A stretch of 64,000 bases of DNA from Microbacterium sp. EYE_78 (GCF_023149035.1 NZ_JAHXMY010000002.1:682001-746000); one strand, 5' to 3'. Numbered from the stretch's first letter, positions 1-11,090 are shown. Made by a program: numbers and translations. Notes: generated by a model not told the origin, from the letters alone.

Positions 1-456
1 GACCGCCGCGAGCACGTCGATGTCGCCGATCAGCCGTGTCATCCGATCGAGCTCGGCCATCCCGAGGCTCCGGATCGCGTCGACGTCGGTCGGATCGGCG
101 GCATCCATCATCTCGAGATGACCACGCACGATCGTGATCGGCGTCTTCAGCTCGTGACGGACGTCGTCGAGCAGCCGGCGCTGGTTCTCGTAGGCGCCTT
201 CGGCGACGTCGCGGACGCGGCGGTCGGCGGAGCCCCGACGCTCCAGCAGGGCCCACCCGACCACGCCGACGCTCGTGAGCGTCACGGCGGCGGCGAGGAC
301 CCAGACCAGCAGCATCCATCCCGCCAGATCGGGAGCGCCCAGGAGCACGACGACGAGCGCCGCCGCACCGACGCCGACGAGGCCCGCCGCGGTGACCACG
401 AGGAGGATCCCCAGGCCCGGCGTGCCCCGTCGCGGTGGTGCGGCGGCGCTGTTCAC
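1..456 (-). CDS. Sensor histidine kinase, N-terminal part (truncated by window edge)
   Basis: Membrane sensor kinase of a two-component system. 152 residues are visible from a GTG start at 456; the rest lies outside the window. The N-terminus has two strongly hydrophobic stretches (about residues 14-36 and 40-62). These are followed by a short linker and a dimerisation/phosphoacceptor segment with the H-box RHELKTPITIVRGHLE, phosphorylated histidine about residue 101. No response regulator is visible. It follows fumC by 10 bases in the same direction, so it may be co-transcribed with it. Family assignment is firm from the H-box; the stimulus is unknown. Confidence 0.85.
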   Translation of the reverse strand, partial: MNSAAAPPRRGTPGLGILLVVTAAGLVGVGAAALVVVLLGAPDLAGWMLLVWVLAAAVTLTSVGVVGWALLERRGSADRRVRDVAEGAYENQRRLLDDVRHELKTPITIVRGHLEMMDAADPTDVDAIRSLGMAELDRMTRLIGDIDVLAAV

Positions 457-466
457 GCTCCGATTA

Positions 467-1864
467 TCAACCAGGGTGGGTCATCGAGAGGAGGTCGAGC
501 TTCTCGTCGAGCTGCTGCTCGGTCAGCTCGCCGCGTTCGACGTAGCCGAGGTCGATGACGGCATCGCGCACGGTGATGCCCTTGGCCACCGAGTGCTTGG
601 CGATCTTGGCGGCGGCCTCGTAGCCGATGAGCTTGTTGAGGGGCGTCACGATCGACGGGGACATCCCGGCGTACGCGGCGGCGCGCTCGACGTTGGCCTC
701 GAGTCCCGACACCGTCTTGTCGGCGAGCACGCGCATCGCGTTCGAGAGCAGGCGGATGGACTCCAGCAGCGCCGTGCCCATGACGGGGATCGCGACGTTG
801 AGCTCGAACGAGCCGGATGCGCCGGCCCATGCGACGGTCGCGTCGTTGCCGATTACGCGGGCGGCGACCATGAGGGTCGCCTCCGGGACGACCGGGTTCA
901 CCTTGCCGGGCATGATCGAGGATCCCGGCTGCAGGTCGGGGATGTGCAGCTCTCCGAGTCCGGTGTTCGGCCCCGAGCCCATCCAGCGGATGTCGTTGTT
1001 GATCTTGGTGAGCGAGACGGCGATGGTGCGGAGGGCTCCGGATGCCTCGACGAGGCCGTCGCGGTTCGCCTGCGCCTCGAAGTGGTCCTTCGCCTCGGTG
1101 ATGGGGAGCTCGGTCTCGGAGGCGAGGATCTCGATCACCTTCTGCGGGAAGCCGAGCGGCGTGTTGATGCCGGTGCCGACCGCGGTGCCGCCGAGGGGCA
1201 CCTCGCCCACGCGGGGGAGGACCGACTGGACGCGCTCGATGCCGAGGCGGATCTGCCGGGCGTAGCCGCCGAACTCCTGTCCCAGGGTGACCGGAGTGGC
1301 ATCCATCAGGTGGGTGCGGCCGCTCTTGACGACGCTCTTCCACGCGTCCGCCTTCTCCTCGAGGGCCACGGCGAGGTGGTCGAGGGCGGGGATCAGGTCG
1401 TCGATCAGCGCCTGCGTGACGGCGATGTGCACCGAGGTGGGGAAGACGTCGTTCGAGGACTGCGATGCGTTGACGTGGTCGTTCGGGTGCACGGTGGCTC
1501 CGAGCTTGCGCGTCGCGAGGGTCGCGAGCACCTCGTTCATGTTCATGTTCGAGGAGGTGCCCGAGCCGGTCTGGTAGGTGTCGACCGGGAAGTGGACGTC
1601 GTAGGCGCCGGTGGCGACCTCGTCCGCGGCCCAGGCGATCGCGTCCGCGACGTCGCCGTCGAGGGTGCCCAGGTCCTTGTTCGCGAGCGCTGCAGCCTTC
1701 TTGATGCGGGCGAGCGCGGCGATCTGCGTCGATTCCAGGCCCGAGCCCGAGATGGGGAAGTTCTCGACGGCGCGCTGGGTCTGCGCGGCGTACAGCGCGT
1801 CCTTCGGCACGCGCACCTCGCCCATCGTGTCGTGCTCGATGCGGTACTCGGTCGGCTCAGTCAT
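467..1864 (-). CDS. fumC: Class II fumarate hydratase
   Basis: Interconverts fumarate and L-malate in the TCA cycle, as a cytosolic homotetramer in this family. The product is 465 residues, a normal class II length. It contains the superfamily signature [11 protein letters not shown] near residue 315, a GSGTSSNMN motif near residue 100 and an SSNDVFPT segment near 135. The ATG at 1864 is preceded by GAGGAC. It lies 51 bases after the carbonic anhydrase gene, in the same direction. Iron-sulfur class I fumarase is excluded by sequence. Confidence 0.97.
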   Translation of the reverse strand: MTEPTEYRIEHDTMGEVRVPKDALYAAQTQRAVENFPISGSGLESTQIAALARIKKAAALANKDLGTLDGDVADAIAWAADEVATGAYDVHFPVDTYQTGSGTSSNMNMNEVLATLATRKLGATVHPNDHVNASQSSNDVFPTSVHIAVTQALIDDLIPALDHLAVALEEKADAWKSVVKSGRTHLMDATPVTLGQEFGGYARQIRLGIERVQSVLPRVGEVPLGGTAVGTGINTPLGFPQKVIEILASETELPITEAKDHFEAQANRDGLVEASGALRTIAVSLTKINNDIRWMGSGPNTGLGELHIPDLQPGSSIMPGKVNPVVPEATLMVAARVIGNDATVAWAGASGSFELNVAIPVMGTALLESIRLLSNAMRVLADKTVSGLEANVERAAAYAGMSPSIVTPLNKLIGYEAAAKIAKHSVAKGITVRDAVIDLGYVERGELTEQQLDEKLDLLSMTHPG

Positions 1865-1915
1865 GTTCGTTCACGTCCTCGTTCCAGGTGACTGTCTTGC
1901 GGTTTCGATGGTGAC

Positions 1916-2554
1916 TCAGGATGCGTCGCCGACGACGACGTCGGCGATCGCGGTGCCGTCGGCGAGACGGTAATTGGCGCCGACGATCGCGACGCGACCG
2001 TCGGCCACGGCCTCGCTGATCAGCTCGGAGGCGCGGAGGATGCCCGCGACCGTGTCGCGCAGGTGCTCGCGACCGACCTCCTCGGCGTCGACGGTCGCCG
2101 AGGAGGCACCCTGGTTGCCCTTGAGGACCCGTCGGACGGCCGGGACGATGGGCGCGACCTGGCGCCAGATGTTCGCCGGCAGCGCGGGGGCATCGGCTCC
2201 GGTGGAGTCGATGGCGGCGCGCACCGCGCCGCATTCGTCGTGGCCGAGCACGACGATGAGCGGCACGTTCAGCACTGCGACCGCGTATTCGAGGCTGCCG
2301 ATGACCGAATCGGACACGACCTGACCGGCGTTGCGGATGACGAAGAGGTCGCCGAGGCCCTCGTCGAAGATGATCTCCGCCGCCAGACGCGAATCCGAGC
2401 AGCCGAACAGTGCGGCCGTCGGGCGCTGCGCGTGCGCGAGCTCGTGGCGGCGCTCCGCGTCCTGACGGGGGTGACGGGGCTCGCCGGCGACGAAACGCCG
2501 ATTCCCCTCCAACATCGAAGTCCAGACGTCGGCGGGGGTCGGGGTCGCGCTCAA
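1916..2554 (-). CDS. Beta-class carbonic anhydrase
   Basis: Hydrates CO2 to bicarbonate with a zinc ion. 212 residues; zinc ligands Cys52, His105 and Cys108 and the Asp54-Arg56 dyad are seen in GCSDSR and VVLGHDECGA, both complete. The chosen TTG start sits in CGTTGA. It overlaps the TGA of the upstream DUF4245 gene by four bases and is preceded by GAGAGGAG within that gene, so translation is probably coupled. The reading frame stays open upstream, but that part is a shadow of the DUF4245 gene. Bicarbonate supply next to fumC fits anaplerotic metabolism, but this is inference. Confidence 0.93.
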   Translation of the reverse strand: MSATPTPADVWTSMLEGNRRFVAGEPRHPRQDAERRHELAHAQRPTAALFGCSDSRLAAEIIFDEGLGDLFVIRNAGQVVSDSVIGSLEYAVAVLNVPLIVVLGHDECGAVRAAIDSTGADAPALPANIWRQVAPIVPAVRRVLKGNQGASSATVDAEEVGREHLRDTVAGILRASELISEAVADGRVAIVGANYRLADGTAIADVVVGDAS

Positions 2555-3177
2555 CGGAGCTCCTCTCGCAGGGTGCGGATCTGGTCGCCGAGGTCCTCGG
2601 CGACGGTGTCGGCGGCGCTTCGCGACGTCGACTCGGACAGCGCGATGATGACGACGTCGTCTCCGATCGTCGTCGAGAGCGCGTAGTCGATCGTGTCGGC
2701 CGGGCGGGCGAGGTCGTAGACGTCCCATTCGACGCCGTCGATCTCGGTGGTGCCGGTGGGGGCGTACCCGCCCAGCTGGCGGGATGCCCATCCGTCGGGT
2801 GCGTCGAAGGTCTGCGTGATCTCGACGTAGCCCTGCGCGGGAGCGAACACGACCCGCCACTCGCCGCCGTCCACCTGCGCGGAGTTCGCGCGCCACGATT
2901 CCGGCGTCTCGGGGACGATGACGGCGTGCCCCGCGGTCTCCGCCGCGGCAGCGGCCGCCGCCGGGATGTCGGCCTCGGGGGTGTCGGCGGGTGTCCCGCG
3001 CGGCACGCCCAGGTAGATGACGGCGACGATGCCGACGCAGACGATCATCGCCGCGATCAGGTTGCGGAACGTCTTGCTCGAGCGATACCGCTGCGATGAC
3101 TCCGCTTTCCGCGCGGCCGTCTCCTCGGGCGTCTCCGGTCGACCGAGCTCGGCGACGACCCGCTGGTGACGCGCCAT
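2551..3177 (-). CDS. DUF4245 family single-pass membrane protein
   Basis: Function unknown. 208 residues from the ATG at 3177, whose A is shared with the TGA of xseB (TGATG). There is a cytoplasmic charged N-terminus, one transmembrane helix about residues 39-58, an alanine run (IPAAAAAAAE) about residue 75, and an extracytoplasmic domain. The phrases PESWRANSA and WASRQLGGYAPTGTTEIDG fit the actinobacterial DUF4245 family as I recall it. That family is often found beside xseB and fumarase genes, as here. The gene overlaps xseB upstream and the carbonic anhydrase gene downstream, so it sits inside one operon. Confidence 0.85.
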   Translation of the reverse strand: MARHQRVVAELGRPETPEETAARKAESSQRYRSSKTFRNLIAAMIVCVGIVAVIYLGVPRGTPADTPEADIPAAAAAAAETAGHAVIVPETPESWRANSAQVDGGEWRVVFAPAQGYVEITQTFDAPDGWASRQLGGYAPTGTTEIDGVEWDVYDLARPADTIDYALSTTIGDDVVIIALSESTSRSAADTVAEDLGDQIRTLREELR

Positions 3178-3398
3178 CAGGACGCGGTCGTCTCTGCGCC
3201 GCGCGCGTCGTCGAGGCGGCGCTTGGCGCCCAGCAGCCATTCTTCGCACCTGGCGGCGAGGGCCTCGCCTCGGGTCCACAGCGCCAGCGACTCCTCGAGG
3301 GTGGGGGACCCCTGCTCGAGTTTCGCGACCACCTGGACGAGCTCGTCGCGGGCCTGTTCGAACGTGAGGGTCGACAGGTCGCCCGTGTCGCTGCTCAT
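3177..3398 (-). CDS. xseB: Exodeoxyribonuclease VII small subunit
   Basis: Small subunit that assembles with XseA into exonuclease VII, which degrades single-stranded DNA to oligonucleotides. 73 residues, the usual length, with the family pattern [18 protein letters not shown] and an acidic helix ([13 protein letters not shown]). The ATG at 3398 is preferred because AGGA lies 8 bases upstream; another in-frame ATG at 3407 has no spaced ribosome site. It begins 10 bases after the xseA stop, and its own stop overlaps the DUF4245 start. Confidence 0.93.
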   Translation of the reverse strand: MSSDTGDLSTLTFEQARDELVQVVAKLEQGSPTLEESLALWTRGEALAARCEEWLLGAKRRLDDARGAETTAS

Positions 3399-3408
3399 GG
3401 CGTCCATC

Positions 3409-4725
3409 CTAGTTCGGGTCGGCGACGGCATCCGTCCCCGGATGCGGGTCCGCGGACTCGGCGAGCACTCCTTCCGAGCGGGCCGCGAACGAGCCCCGGG
3501 CCACGGTGACGACGACCTCCGCGCCGGGTCCCGCCTGCGCGGCGTCGCGCACGATGGTGCCGCCCGGCAGATGCGCGATGGCGTACCCGCGGTCGAGGGT
3601 CGCGCCGGGGGAGAGGGCGCGCAGCGAGGCCCGCAGCTCCGCCGTCGTCCGTGCCGCGGCATCCCAGCGTCTCCGCACGATCTCCCGTCCCCGCGACGCG
3701 AGGGTCCACACCTCCTGCGCCCGCCCGGTCAGCAGCGCCTCGGGGTCGCGCAGCACCGGCCGCGAGCGGAGCTGGTCGAGGTTCGCGATGTCGTGGGCCA
3801 CGCGCTGCGTCAGGCGGGTGCGCGCGCGACTGCGCAGCTGCTGCACCAGGGCCCGCTGCTCGGACACATCCGGGACGACGCGTTTGGCGGCATCGGTGGG
3901 GGTCGAGGCGCGGAGGTCTGCCACGTCGTCGAGCAGCGGGTGATCGTTCTCGTGCCCGATCGCCGAGACGACGGGGGTGGATGCCGCGGCCACCGCGCGC
4001 AGCAGCCGCTCGTCACTGAACCCGAGGAGCGTCTGGGGGTCGCCGCCGCCGCGGGCGATGATGATCACATCGACCTCCGGATCCGCGTCGAGGGTGCGCA
4101 GCGCGGCGATCGTCTCCGGGACGCATCGATCGCCCTGGACGGCGGCGTTGATGGTCCGGAACCGCACGTGCGGCCACCGCAGCTCGGCGTTGCGGTGCAC
4201 GTCCTTCTCGGCGTCGCTGCGCTCACCGGTGATCAACCCGATGGCGTGCGGCAGGAAGGGGATGGGCTTCTTCCGCGACGGGTCGAACAGTCCCTCCGCC
4301 CGCAGGGTCGCGCGCAGACGCTCGAGGCGCTCCAGCTGGTCGCCGAGACCGGTGTGCCGCATCGCCGAGACGGTGAAGGTGAAATCGCCCGTCTTGACGA
4401 AGTAGTCGGCCTTCACGCAGGCGACGACGCGGTCGCCGACCTTCAGATCGTCAGGTGTCCGCTGGAGCGTCGACGACCACATGCGGAACGACAGCATGCC
4501 GTCGCCCCCGGCATCCTTCAGGCGTCCGAAGACGTGGCCGCCGCGGAGATTCCAGGCGGTGATCTCGCCCTCCACCCACACCGACCCCCATTTCTGGACG
4601 AAGTCGCGGATGGTGTCGTTCAGCCGCGACACCGAGGTCGGCGTGTCGGGCGAGGAGTCACGCGGATGCACGGCGTCCGGGGGTGGTGTGGCGCCGGGGG
4701 CCGTCTGGAAACTCGTCACGGACAC
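3409..4725 (-). CDS. xseA: Exodeoxyribonuclease VII large subunit
   Basis: Catalytic subunit of exonuclease VII. 438 residues: an N-terminal OB fold that binds single-stranded DNA ([20 protein letters not shown] near residue 50), then the nuclease domain with ERSDAEKDV and [14 protein letters not shown], a HENDHPLLD segment near 280, and a C-terminal helical region. The GTG at 4725 gives a roughly 30-residue proline-rich N-terminal extension, so the true start could be later. It is divergent from ispH, with 52 bases between the two starts. Confidence 0.95.
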   Translation of the reverse strand: MSVTSFQTAPGATPPPDAVHPRDSSPDTPTSVSRLNDTIRDFVQKWGSVWVEGEITAWNLRGGHVFGRLKDAGGDGMLSFRMWSSTLQRTPDDLKVGDRVVACVKADYFVKTGDFTFTVSAMRHTGLGDQLERLERLRATLRAEGLFDPSRKKPIPFLPHAIGLITGERSDAEKDVHRNAELRWPHVRFRTINAAVQGDRCVPETIAALRTLDADPEVDVIIIARGGGDPQTLLGFSDERLLRAVAAASTPVVSAIGHENDHPLLDDVADLRASTPTDAAKRVVPDVSEQRALVQQLRSRARTRLTQRVAHDIANLDQLRSRPVLRDPEALLTGRAQEVWTLASRGREIVRRRWDAAARTTAELRASLRALSPGATLDRGYAIAHLPGGTIVRDAAQAGPGAEVVVTVARGSFAARSEGVLAESADPHPGTDAVADPN

Positions 4726-4764
4726 CCATCTTCGTCCATACGTCCCACACCCAGGCGAGGCTTC

Positions 4765-4770
4765 CTAGAA
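4765..4770 (+). promoter_or_regulatory. -10 box TAGAAT of ispH, leaderless start
   Basis: TAGAAT ends 7 bases before the GTG of ispH, which places the expected transcription start at or next to the start codon. No ribosome-binding site lies upstream. No convincing -35 hexamer was identified. Confidence 0.6.
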
Positions 4771-4777
4771 TCGAGGG

Positions 4778-5839
4778 GTGACCTCACCTGCCGTCTCGCT
4801 GCCGATGCCCCGGATCCCGGGTGCCCGCGCGCGCCTCGTCGACCGTCCCGTCCAGGGTTCCAAGCGCGTCCTGGTGGCGGCCCCGCGGGGCTACTGCGCG
4901 GGCGTCGATCGTGCGGTGGTCGCCGTGGAGAAGGCGCTCGAGCGCTACGGTGCGCCGGTCTACGTGCGCAAGCAGATCGTCCACAACATCCACGTCGTGA
5001 CCGAGCTCGAAGCCCAGGGTGCGATCTTCGTCGAGGAGGTGGACGAGGTCCCCGAGGGGGCGCACGTCGTCTTCAGCGCGCACGGCGTCTCGCCGGCCGT
5101 CGTGAACGCCGCCGCCGACCGCGGGCTGCAGGCGATCGACGCGACCTGCCCGCTCGTGACGAAGGTGCACCGCGAGGCCGTCCGATTCGCACGCGACGAC
5201 TTCGAGATCCTCCTGATCGGTCACGACGGACACGAAGAGGTCGAGGGGACTGCCGGTGAGGCCCCCGATCACGTGACGGTGGTCAACTCGCCCGAGGAGG
5301 CGGACACCGTCGAGGTGAAGGATCCCGACAAGGTGGTGTGGCTGTCGCAGACGACCCTGTCCGTCGACGAGACGATGGACACCGTCCGCCGCCTCCGCGA
5401 GCGGTTCCCGAACCTGCAGGATCCGCCGTCGGACGACATCTGCTACGCGACCCAGAACCGTCAGGTGGCGATCAAGAAGGTCGCGAAGGATGCCGACCTC
5501 GTCATCGTCGTGGGCTCGGCGAACTCGTCCAACAGCGTCCGCCTCGTCGAGGTCGCCCTCGAGTACGGTGCCAAGGCGGCCTACCGGGTGGACTACGCCT
5601 ACGAGATCCAGCAGGAGTGGCTCGACGGGGTGGAGACCGTGGGGGTCACCTCCGGTGCGTCCGTTCCGGAGGTGCTCGTCCAAGAGGTCCTCGCCGATCT
5701 CGCGGGGGCCGGCTACGCAGACGTCGCCGAGGTGAAGACGGCCGAGGAGGACCTGATGTTCTCCCTTCCGAAGGAGCTGCGCCAGGACATCTCGGGCCGC
5801 CGCGACGATCGTGCGCTCGGGGGGCGGTCGCGCTCGTGA
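4778..5839 (+). CDS. ispH: 4-hydroxy-3-methylbut-2-enyl diphosphate reductase
   Basis: Last enzyme of the non-mevalonate isoprenoid pathway; it makes isopentenyl and dimethylallyl diphosphate with a 4Fe-4S cluster. 353 residues. The three cluster cysteines are visible: Cys40 in [10 protein letters not shown], Cys124 in DATCPLV and Cys222 in ICYATQNRQ. The AHGVSP and SSNS substrate-binding segments are also present. The GTG start is fixed by the leaderless -10 box; about 28 residues precede the usual family start. The stop overlaps the next gene by four bases (GTGA). Confidence 0.97.
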   Translation: MTSPAVSLPMPRIPGARARLVDRPVQGSKRVLVAAPRGYCAGVDRAVVAVEKALERYGAPVYVRKQIVHNIHVVTELEAQGAIFVEEVDEVPEGAHVVFSAHGVSPAVVNAAADRGLQAIDATCPLVTKVHREAVRFARDDFEILLIGHDGHEEVEGTAGEAPDHVTVVNSPEEADTVEVKDPDKVVWLSQTTLSVDETMDTVRRLRERFPNLQDPPSDDICYATQNRQVAIKKVAKDADLVIVVGSANSSNSVRLVEVALEYGAKAAYRVDYAYEIQQEWLDGVETVGVTSGASVPEVLVQEVLADLAGAGYADVAEVKTAEEDLMFSLPKELRQDISGRRDDRALGGRSRS

Positions 5840-6363
5840 ACGATCCTCGGCCGCAGCCGCAGTACGGGGAGTACGCCACCCCCGAGCAGCAGCGAGCCGC
5901 GATCCGGCAGCCCTCGCCCGAGCCGGCACCGACGGCATCCGTCGAACACCCGCACCCGCCGACCGCGCCGGCGACCACGGTGGCCGCTCGGCCGACGCGC
6001 CTGGCGGACCGCATCATCACCGTTGCCCTCCTGGCCTATGGCCTCGTCACGGTCGTGGGCGCCATCCCGCAGCTCATCGACTTCTCCGCGTTCGCGGAGG
6101 ACTGGATGCGGGTGGCAGGGATCGACGGCACGTTCACCAACACGGCGCAGGGACGGCTCTGGGGCGGCATCGGCGCGGCGGTCTTCGCCGGGGGATGGCT
6201 CCTGACGGCCGCGCTGTCGTGGTGGTCGCTGTCGCGGCGACGCCTGACGTGGTGGATCCCCCTCGTCGGCGCGATCGTGACCTTCCTGATCGCCAGCTTC
6301 TGCCTCGTCGTCCCGCTGGTCGGCGATCCCGGCGTGGCCGCCCACTTCGGCGCGGGAGGCTGA
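5836..6363 (+). CDS. Small membrane protein, DUF6264-like
   Basis: Function unknown. 175 residues from a GTG that overlaps the ispH stop as GTGA, so translation is likely coupled. The first 55 residues are proline-rich and cytoplasmic in character. Three to four hydrophobic helices follow (roughly residues 60-80, 112-132 and 140-165), with a small charged loop SRRRLTWW between the last two. It resembles DUF6264 of Microbacteriaceae as I recall it; that name is uncertain, but the coding call is firm. Confidence 0.75.
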   Translation: MNDPRPQPQYGEYATPEQQRAAIRQPSPEPAPTASVEHPHPPTAPATTVAARPTRLADRIITVALLAYGLVTVVGAIPQLIDFSAFAEDWMRVAGIDGTFTNTAQGRLWGGIGAAVFAGGWLLTAALSWWSLSRRRLTWWIPLVGAIVTFLIASFCLVVPLVGDPGVAAHFGAGG

Positions 6364-6462
6364 GGCTCCGCCCGACACGGTTGTTGGATGAGGGATCTCT
6401 CACCTGGTATTTTGGCGCTGTTGCGCGGAGATCCCTCGCGCGCGTCTTCGGAGAGGGACCAC

Positions 6463-8823
6463 GTGCCGCGCTCATCATCCGCTCGTCGTGTGCAGATCGC
6501 ATCGTTCGTCTCAGCGATCGCGCTGATCCTGAGCGGTGTCGCCATGCCCGCGGTGGCCGCGACACCCACGCCGTCAGCGACGACGCCGGCGGGCGCGTCG
6601 ACGGCGACTCCGACCCCGACCCCGACGGCCACCCCGTCGCCGACCGTGACCGCGTCGCCCAGTCCTGCGCCGTCGCCCACGGTGCCGCTGCGCTTCACGA
6701 CCGTTCCGCGACCCACCATCGCCGGCACCCCGGGGTTCGGGAAGACGCTGACAGCGGTGCCGGGGACGTGGAAGCCAGCCGCGAGCCTCACGTACCAATG
6801 GCGTGTCAACGGTGCCGCCGTCCAGGGAGCCACCTCCCGGACATGGCGATTGCCGGCATCGGCCGTCGGCCACCGGGTCACCGTCACCGTGACAGGCGCA
6901 CGCAGTGGGTACGCGACGACCCACACCACCTCGACACCCACGGCGGCCGTGGCGGCATCCACACTCCGTCGCGGTTCCTGGTCGATCGCGGGCGAACGCA
7001 CGATCGGCCAGAAGCTGACCGTGAAGGTGACCGGATGGGCCCCCTCGCCCGTCGAGCTCCGGTACACCTGGCTTCGCAGTGGCGTCGCCATTCCCGGAGC
7101 CAAAGGGGCGACGTACATCCCGACCGGCACGGACCTCGGCAAGGCGCTCTCGGTCCGGGTAGCGGTGCTCAAAGCCGGCTACACCACCGTCCGGCTGCGT
7201 TCGAAGTCGTTCTCCGTCGGGCTGCCCCTCACCGGGGCGCCCGTCCCCACCGTCTCGGGGACCGCCGCCGTCGGGAAGACCCTCCGCGCAACCGCCGGCG
7301 CCTGGACGCCGGCGCCGGTCGACCTCCGGTACCAATGGCTTCGCGGCGGCCGTCCGATCAGCGGAGCCACCAAGCCCACGTACCTCCTCACCCCGGCGGA
7401 CGGCGGCGCGAAGATCGCCGTGCGCGTGTCCGGGTCCAAACGCAGCTACACGACCGTCCAGCGGACGAGCGTCCCGGTCTCCGTCCCCCGTGTGCTGTCC
7501 GTTCCGGCCAAGGTGGCTCTGACGGGTACCGCCTCCGTGGGCGCGACCTTGACCGCGGCTCCCGGCACCTGGGGTCCCGGCGACGTCGCGATGTCCTACC
7601 AGTGGCTGCGTGACGGGAAGGCGATCGCCGGAGCGACCGCTCGGACCTATCGGCTCGTCACATCGGACGCCCTCGCAGATGTGTCCGTCCGGGTGACGGG
7701 ACGGAAAACGGGGTACACGACGGTGTCCCGCACCTCGTCGGCTGTCGGCGTGCTCTACGCGTTCACGTCGTCACCCGTCCCGACCCTCTCGGGCACCGCT
7801 CAGGCCGGGCGTGTCCTCACCGCGAAGGTCGGGTCGTGGAAGCCGACATCGGCGAACCTGCGTACACAGTGGCGGGTGGACGGCGCGCCCGTCGCGGGCG
7901 CCGTCGGGACCACATGGGAGGTTCCGACCTGGGCCGCCGGCCGCTCGGTCACCTTCACCGTGACCGCCACGCAGAAGGACTATCGGTCGGTGACGAGAAC
8001 GACTGCGCCTCTGCGCATCTCGTGGTCACTCGGGACCTCCGTCCTCCCCGGCACGTCGTTGCGCGCCGGGGTGACGATCACCTCGCCCGACGGTCGGCAC
8101 GCGTTCGGCCTGCTCGGCGACGGCAACGTGGCGCTGACGCAGCAGCAGCGTCTCGTCCGCACGTCGAGGACGACCGGCAAGCTGGACGGACTCCTTCAGT
8201 TCACCGGCGACGGAGAGCTCGTGCTGCTCGATGAGGACGACGCCTCCGTCTGGTCCACCAGGACGGCCGGCCTCGGCGCGACAGCGCTCACCCTCGGCGA
8301 CGACGGTGTCCTGCGCCTCCTCGACCATGAAGGCGGCGAGATCTGGACGAGCGACCTCATGGAGTCCGCCGTCGAGTCCACCGCGGCCGCCGCATCCGTC
8401 CCCGGGCGCTACGGCTGGGCATATCCGATCCGCCCGAATGGGTCATTCACCACGTACGCCGGCCACAGCGGCGACGACATCGCCGCGCCGACGGGGACGC
8501 CCGTCTACGCGATGCGGGGCGGAACCGTAAGCGTCCGTGAGATCTGGATCACGTCCGGCTGTCCCTCGTGGGCGCCGAACCGGACGAAGCAGAAGGAGGT
8601 CGTCATCACCTCCACCATCGACGGCACACGGTTCGTGCAGGTGTACGCGCACCTGAGCGCGTTCTCGGTCAAGACGGGGCAGACCGTCAAGGCAGGCCAG
8701 CGCATCGGGTCGGTGGGTTCGACGGGATGCTCGACCGGGCCGCATCTGCACACCGCGTTCACCGTGGACGGCGAACGGTACGCGCTCTACCCGCGCGACG
8801 TGCTGGGCACTGCGTCCTACTGA
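6463..8823 (+). CDS. Secreted M23 metallopeptidase with Ig-like repeats and lectin-like domain
   Basis: Probable cell-wall endopeptidase or wall-bound protein. 786 residues from the GTG at 6463, supported by GGAGAGGGA six bases upstream. Order: signal peptide (about 1-33, ending AMPAVAA); a Thr/Pro/Ser linker (34-75); five tandem repeats of about 88-90 residues with the pattern GtaxvGktLta-pGtW-YqWlrdG-GYttv; a bulb-lectin-like segment with LLGDGNVALTQ and FTGDGELVLLD; then the peptidase from about residue 650. Peptidase zinc ligands are intact: HSGDD (His668, Asp672) and HLH (His761, His763). A Cys pair about residues 700 and 756 may form a disulfide. A hairpin terminator follows. Confidence 0.9.
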   Translation: MPRSSSARRVQIASFVSAIALILSGVAMPAVAATPTPSATTPAGASTATPTPTPTATPSPTVTASPSPAPSPTVPLRFTTVPRPTIAGTPGFGKTLTAVPGTWKPAASLTYQWRVNGAAVQGATSRTWRLPASAVGHRVTVTVTGARSGYATTHTTSTPTAAVAASTLRRGSWSIAGERTIGQKLTVKVTGWAPSPVELRYTWLRSGVAIPGAKGATYIPTGTDLGKALSVRVAVLKAGYTTVRLRSKSFSVGLPLTGAPVPTVSGTAAVGKTLRATAGAWTPAPVDLRYQWLRGGRPISGATKPTYLLTPADGGAKIAVRVSGSKRSYTTVQRTSVPVSVPRVLSVPAKVALTGTASVGATLTAAPGTWGPGDVAMSYQWLRDGKAIAGATARTYRLVTSDALADVSVRVTGRKTGYTTVSRTSSAVGVLYAFTSSPVPTLSGTAQAGRVLTAKVGSWKPTSANLRTQWRVDGAPVAGAVGTTWEVPTWAAGRSVTFTVTATQKDYRSVTRTTAPLRISWSLGTSVLPGTSLRAGVTITSPDGRHAFGLLGDGNVALTQQQRLVRTSRTTGKLDGLLQFTGDGELVLLDEDDASVWSTRTAGLGATALTLGDDGVLRLLDHEGGEIWTSDLMESAVESTAAAASVPGRYGWAYPIRPNGSFTTYAGHSGDDIAAPTGTPVYAMRGGTVSVREIWITSGCPSWAPNRTKQKEVVITSTIDGTRFVQVYAHLSAFSVKTGQTVKAGQRIGSVGSTGCSTGPHLHTAFTVDGERYALYPRDVLGTASY

Positions 8824-8835
8824 TCCAGAGGACGA

Positions 8836-8876
8836 AACGGCAGAGGCCCCGATCTCGGATCGGGGCCTCTGCCGTT
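8836..8876. terminator. Bidirectional hairpin terminator
   Basis: A perfect 19-bp stem with a 3-base loop lies between the stop of the M23 gene and the stop of fba, two convergent genes. It can serve either strand. There is no strong T-run, which is usual in this G+C range. Confidence 0.8.
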
Positions 8877-8886
8877 GCCGGTGGGA

Positions 8887-9918
<1,032 letters not shown>

Positions 9919-9951
9919 CTGAGCTCCTCGGGACGTGAGTGGGACAGGCCA

Positions 9952-9957
9952 ACTCTA
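9952..9957 (-). promoter_or_regulatory. -10 box TAGAGT of fba
   Basis: On the minus strand TAGAGT lies 33 bases upstream of the ATG. This gives a roughly 25-base leader that contains the GAGGAG ribosome site, so fba is not leaderless. Confidence 0.55.
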
Positions 9958-10088
9958 GCGAAGGGGGCCCTGCGGCATCCGTCCCCGTCCGGGGGTGCCG
10001 GAGCATCGATCTCTGCCGTGGCGGAAAGAACCTCGAATCCTTCGTGCCTCCCGGGCACGAATCGTGCGGCGCGGCGCCGGGGCGGTCC

Positions 10089-10094
10089 TAGGCT
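10089..10094 (+). promoter_or_regulatory. -10 box TAGGCT of glpX, leaderless start
   Basis: TAGGCT ends 6 bases before the ATG of glpX. No ribosome site is present, consistent with a leaderless mRNA. Confidence 0.6.
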
Positions 10095-10100
10095 GACACC

Positions 10101-11090
10101 ATGGTGAGCCTGACTGCCGACATGAGCCCTCTGCACCCCGACCGGAACCTCGCGCTGGAGCTCGTCCGCGCGACCGAGGCCGCCGCGATCCGTTCCGTGC
10201 CGTTCATCGGGCGCGGCAAGAAGGAGCTCGCCGACGGCGCGGCGGTGGACGCGATGCGGGCCTTCCTGACGACGGTCAACTTCGACGGTGTGATCGTCAT
10301 CGGCGAGGGCGAGAAGGACAACGCCCCGATGCTCTTCAACGGCGAGCGGGTCGGCACGGGTCGCGGGCCGCAGTGCGACATCGCGGTCGATCCCATCGAC
10401 GGCACGACGCTGACGGCCGAGGGCCGCAACAACGCGCTGTCCGTGATCGCCGTGGCGGACCGGGGCGCCATGCTCGACGCGTCGACGGTGTTCTACATGG
10501 ACAAGATCGTCACCGGCCCCGCCGGCGTGGGCGTCGTCGACATCCGGCTGCCCGTCGGGGAGAACATCCGGCGTCTCGCTGCGGCGCTCGACAAGCCCGT
10601 CGACGAGCTCGTCGTGTCGGTCCTGAACCGGCCTCGGCACGCGCAGCTGATCGACGAGATCCGCGAGGCGGGTGCGGGGACCCGACTGATGAGCGACGGC
10701 GACGTGGCCGGTGGCATCAACGCCGCCCGACACAATGCGCGCACCGACATGTGCGTCGGCGTCGGCGGCAGCCCCGAGGGCATCGTGACGGCCTGTGCCA
10801 TCAAGGCGCTCGGCGGTCACATCCAGGGGCGGCTCTGGGCTCGCGACGACGACGAGAAGCAGCGCGGCATCGACGCCGGACTGAAGCTCGACGACCACGT
10901 CTACGAGGCCGACGACCTGGTGCGCGGCAACAACACGCTCTTCGTCGCGACCGGTGTCACGAACGGCGAACTGGTGGGCGGCGTGCGGCGCGCCGGCGAC
11001 TTCGTCTACACCGAGAGCGTCGTGCTCCGCGGCGCATCGGGCACGCTGCGTCGGATCTCCTCGGAGCACCTCACGTCCAAGTGGCTGTGA
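10101..11090 (+). CDS. glpX: Class II fructose-1,6-bisphosphatase
   Basis: Removes the 1-phosphate of fructose 1,6-bisphosphate, the committed step of gluconeogenesis. 329 residues. Metal-binding motifs GEGEKD (residues 68-73) and DPIDGTT (97-103) are intact, and SDGDVAGG occurs near residue 195. This is the usual single FBPase type of actinobacteria. It is transcribed away from fba, with 182 bases between the starts that hold both -10 boxes and nothing else recognisable. Confidence 0.96.
   Translation: MVSLTADMSPLHPDRNLALELVRATEAAAIRSVPFIGRGKKELADGAAVDAMRAFLTTVNFDGVIVIGEGEKDNAPMLFNGERVGTGRGPQCDIAVDPIDGTTLTAEGRNNALSVIAVADRGAMLDASTVFYMDKIVTGPAGVGVVDIRLPVGENIRRLAAALDKPVDELVVSVLNRPRHAQLIDEIREAGAGTRLMSDGDVAGGINAARHNARTDMCVGVGGSPEGIVTACAIKALGGHIQGRLWARDDDEKQRGIDAGLKLDDHVYEADDLVRGNNTLFVATGVTNGELVGGVRRAGDFVYTESVVLRGASGTLRRISSEHLTSKWL

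Noticed and set aside
8836-8876. Perfect hairpin considered as a member of the nested-palindrome family
   Set aside because: It has a single stem with unrelated sequence and lies between convergent genes. It and the hairpins at 19742, 58658 and 62233 are ordinary terminators.
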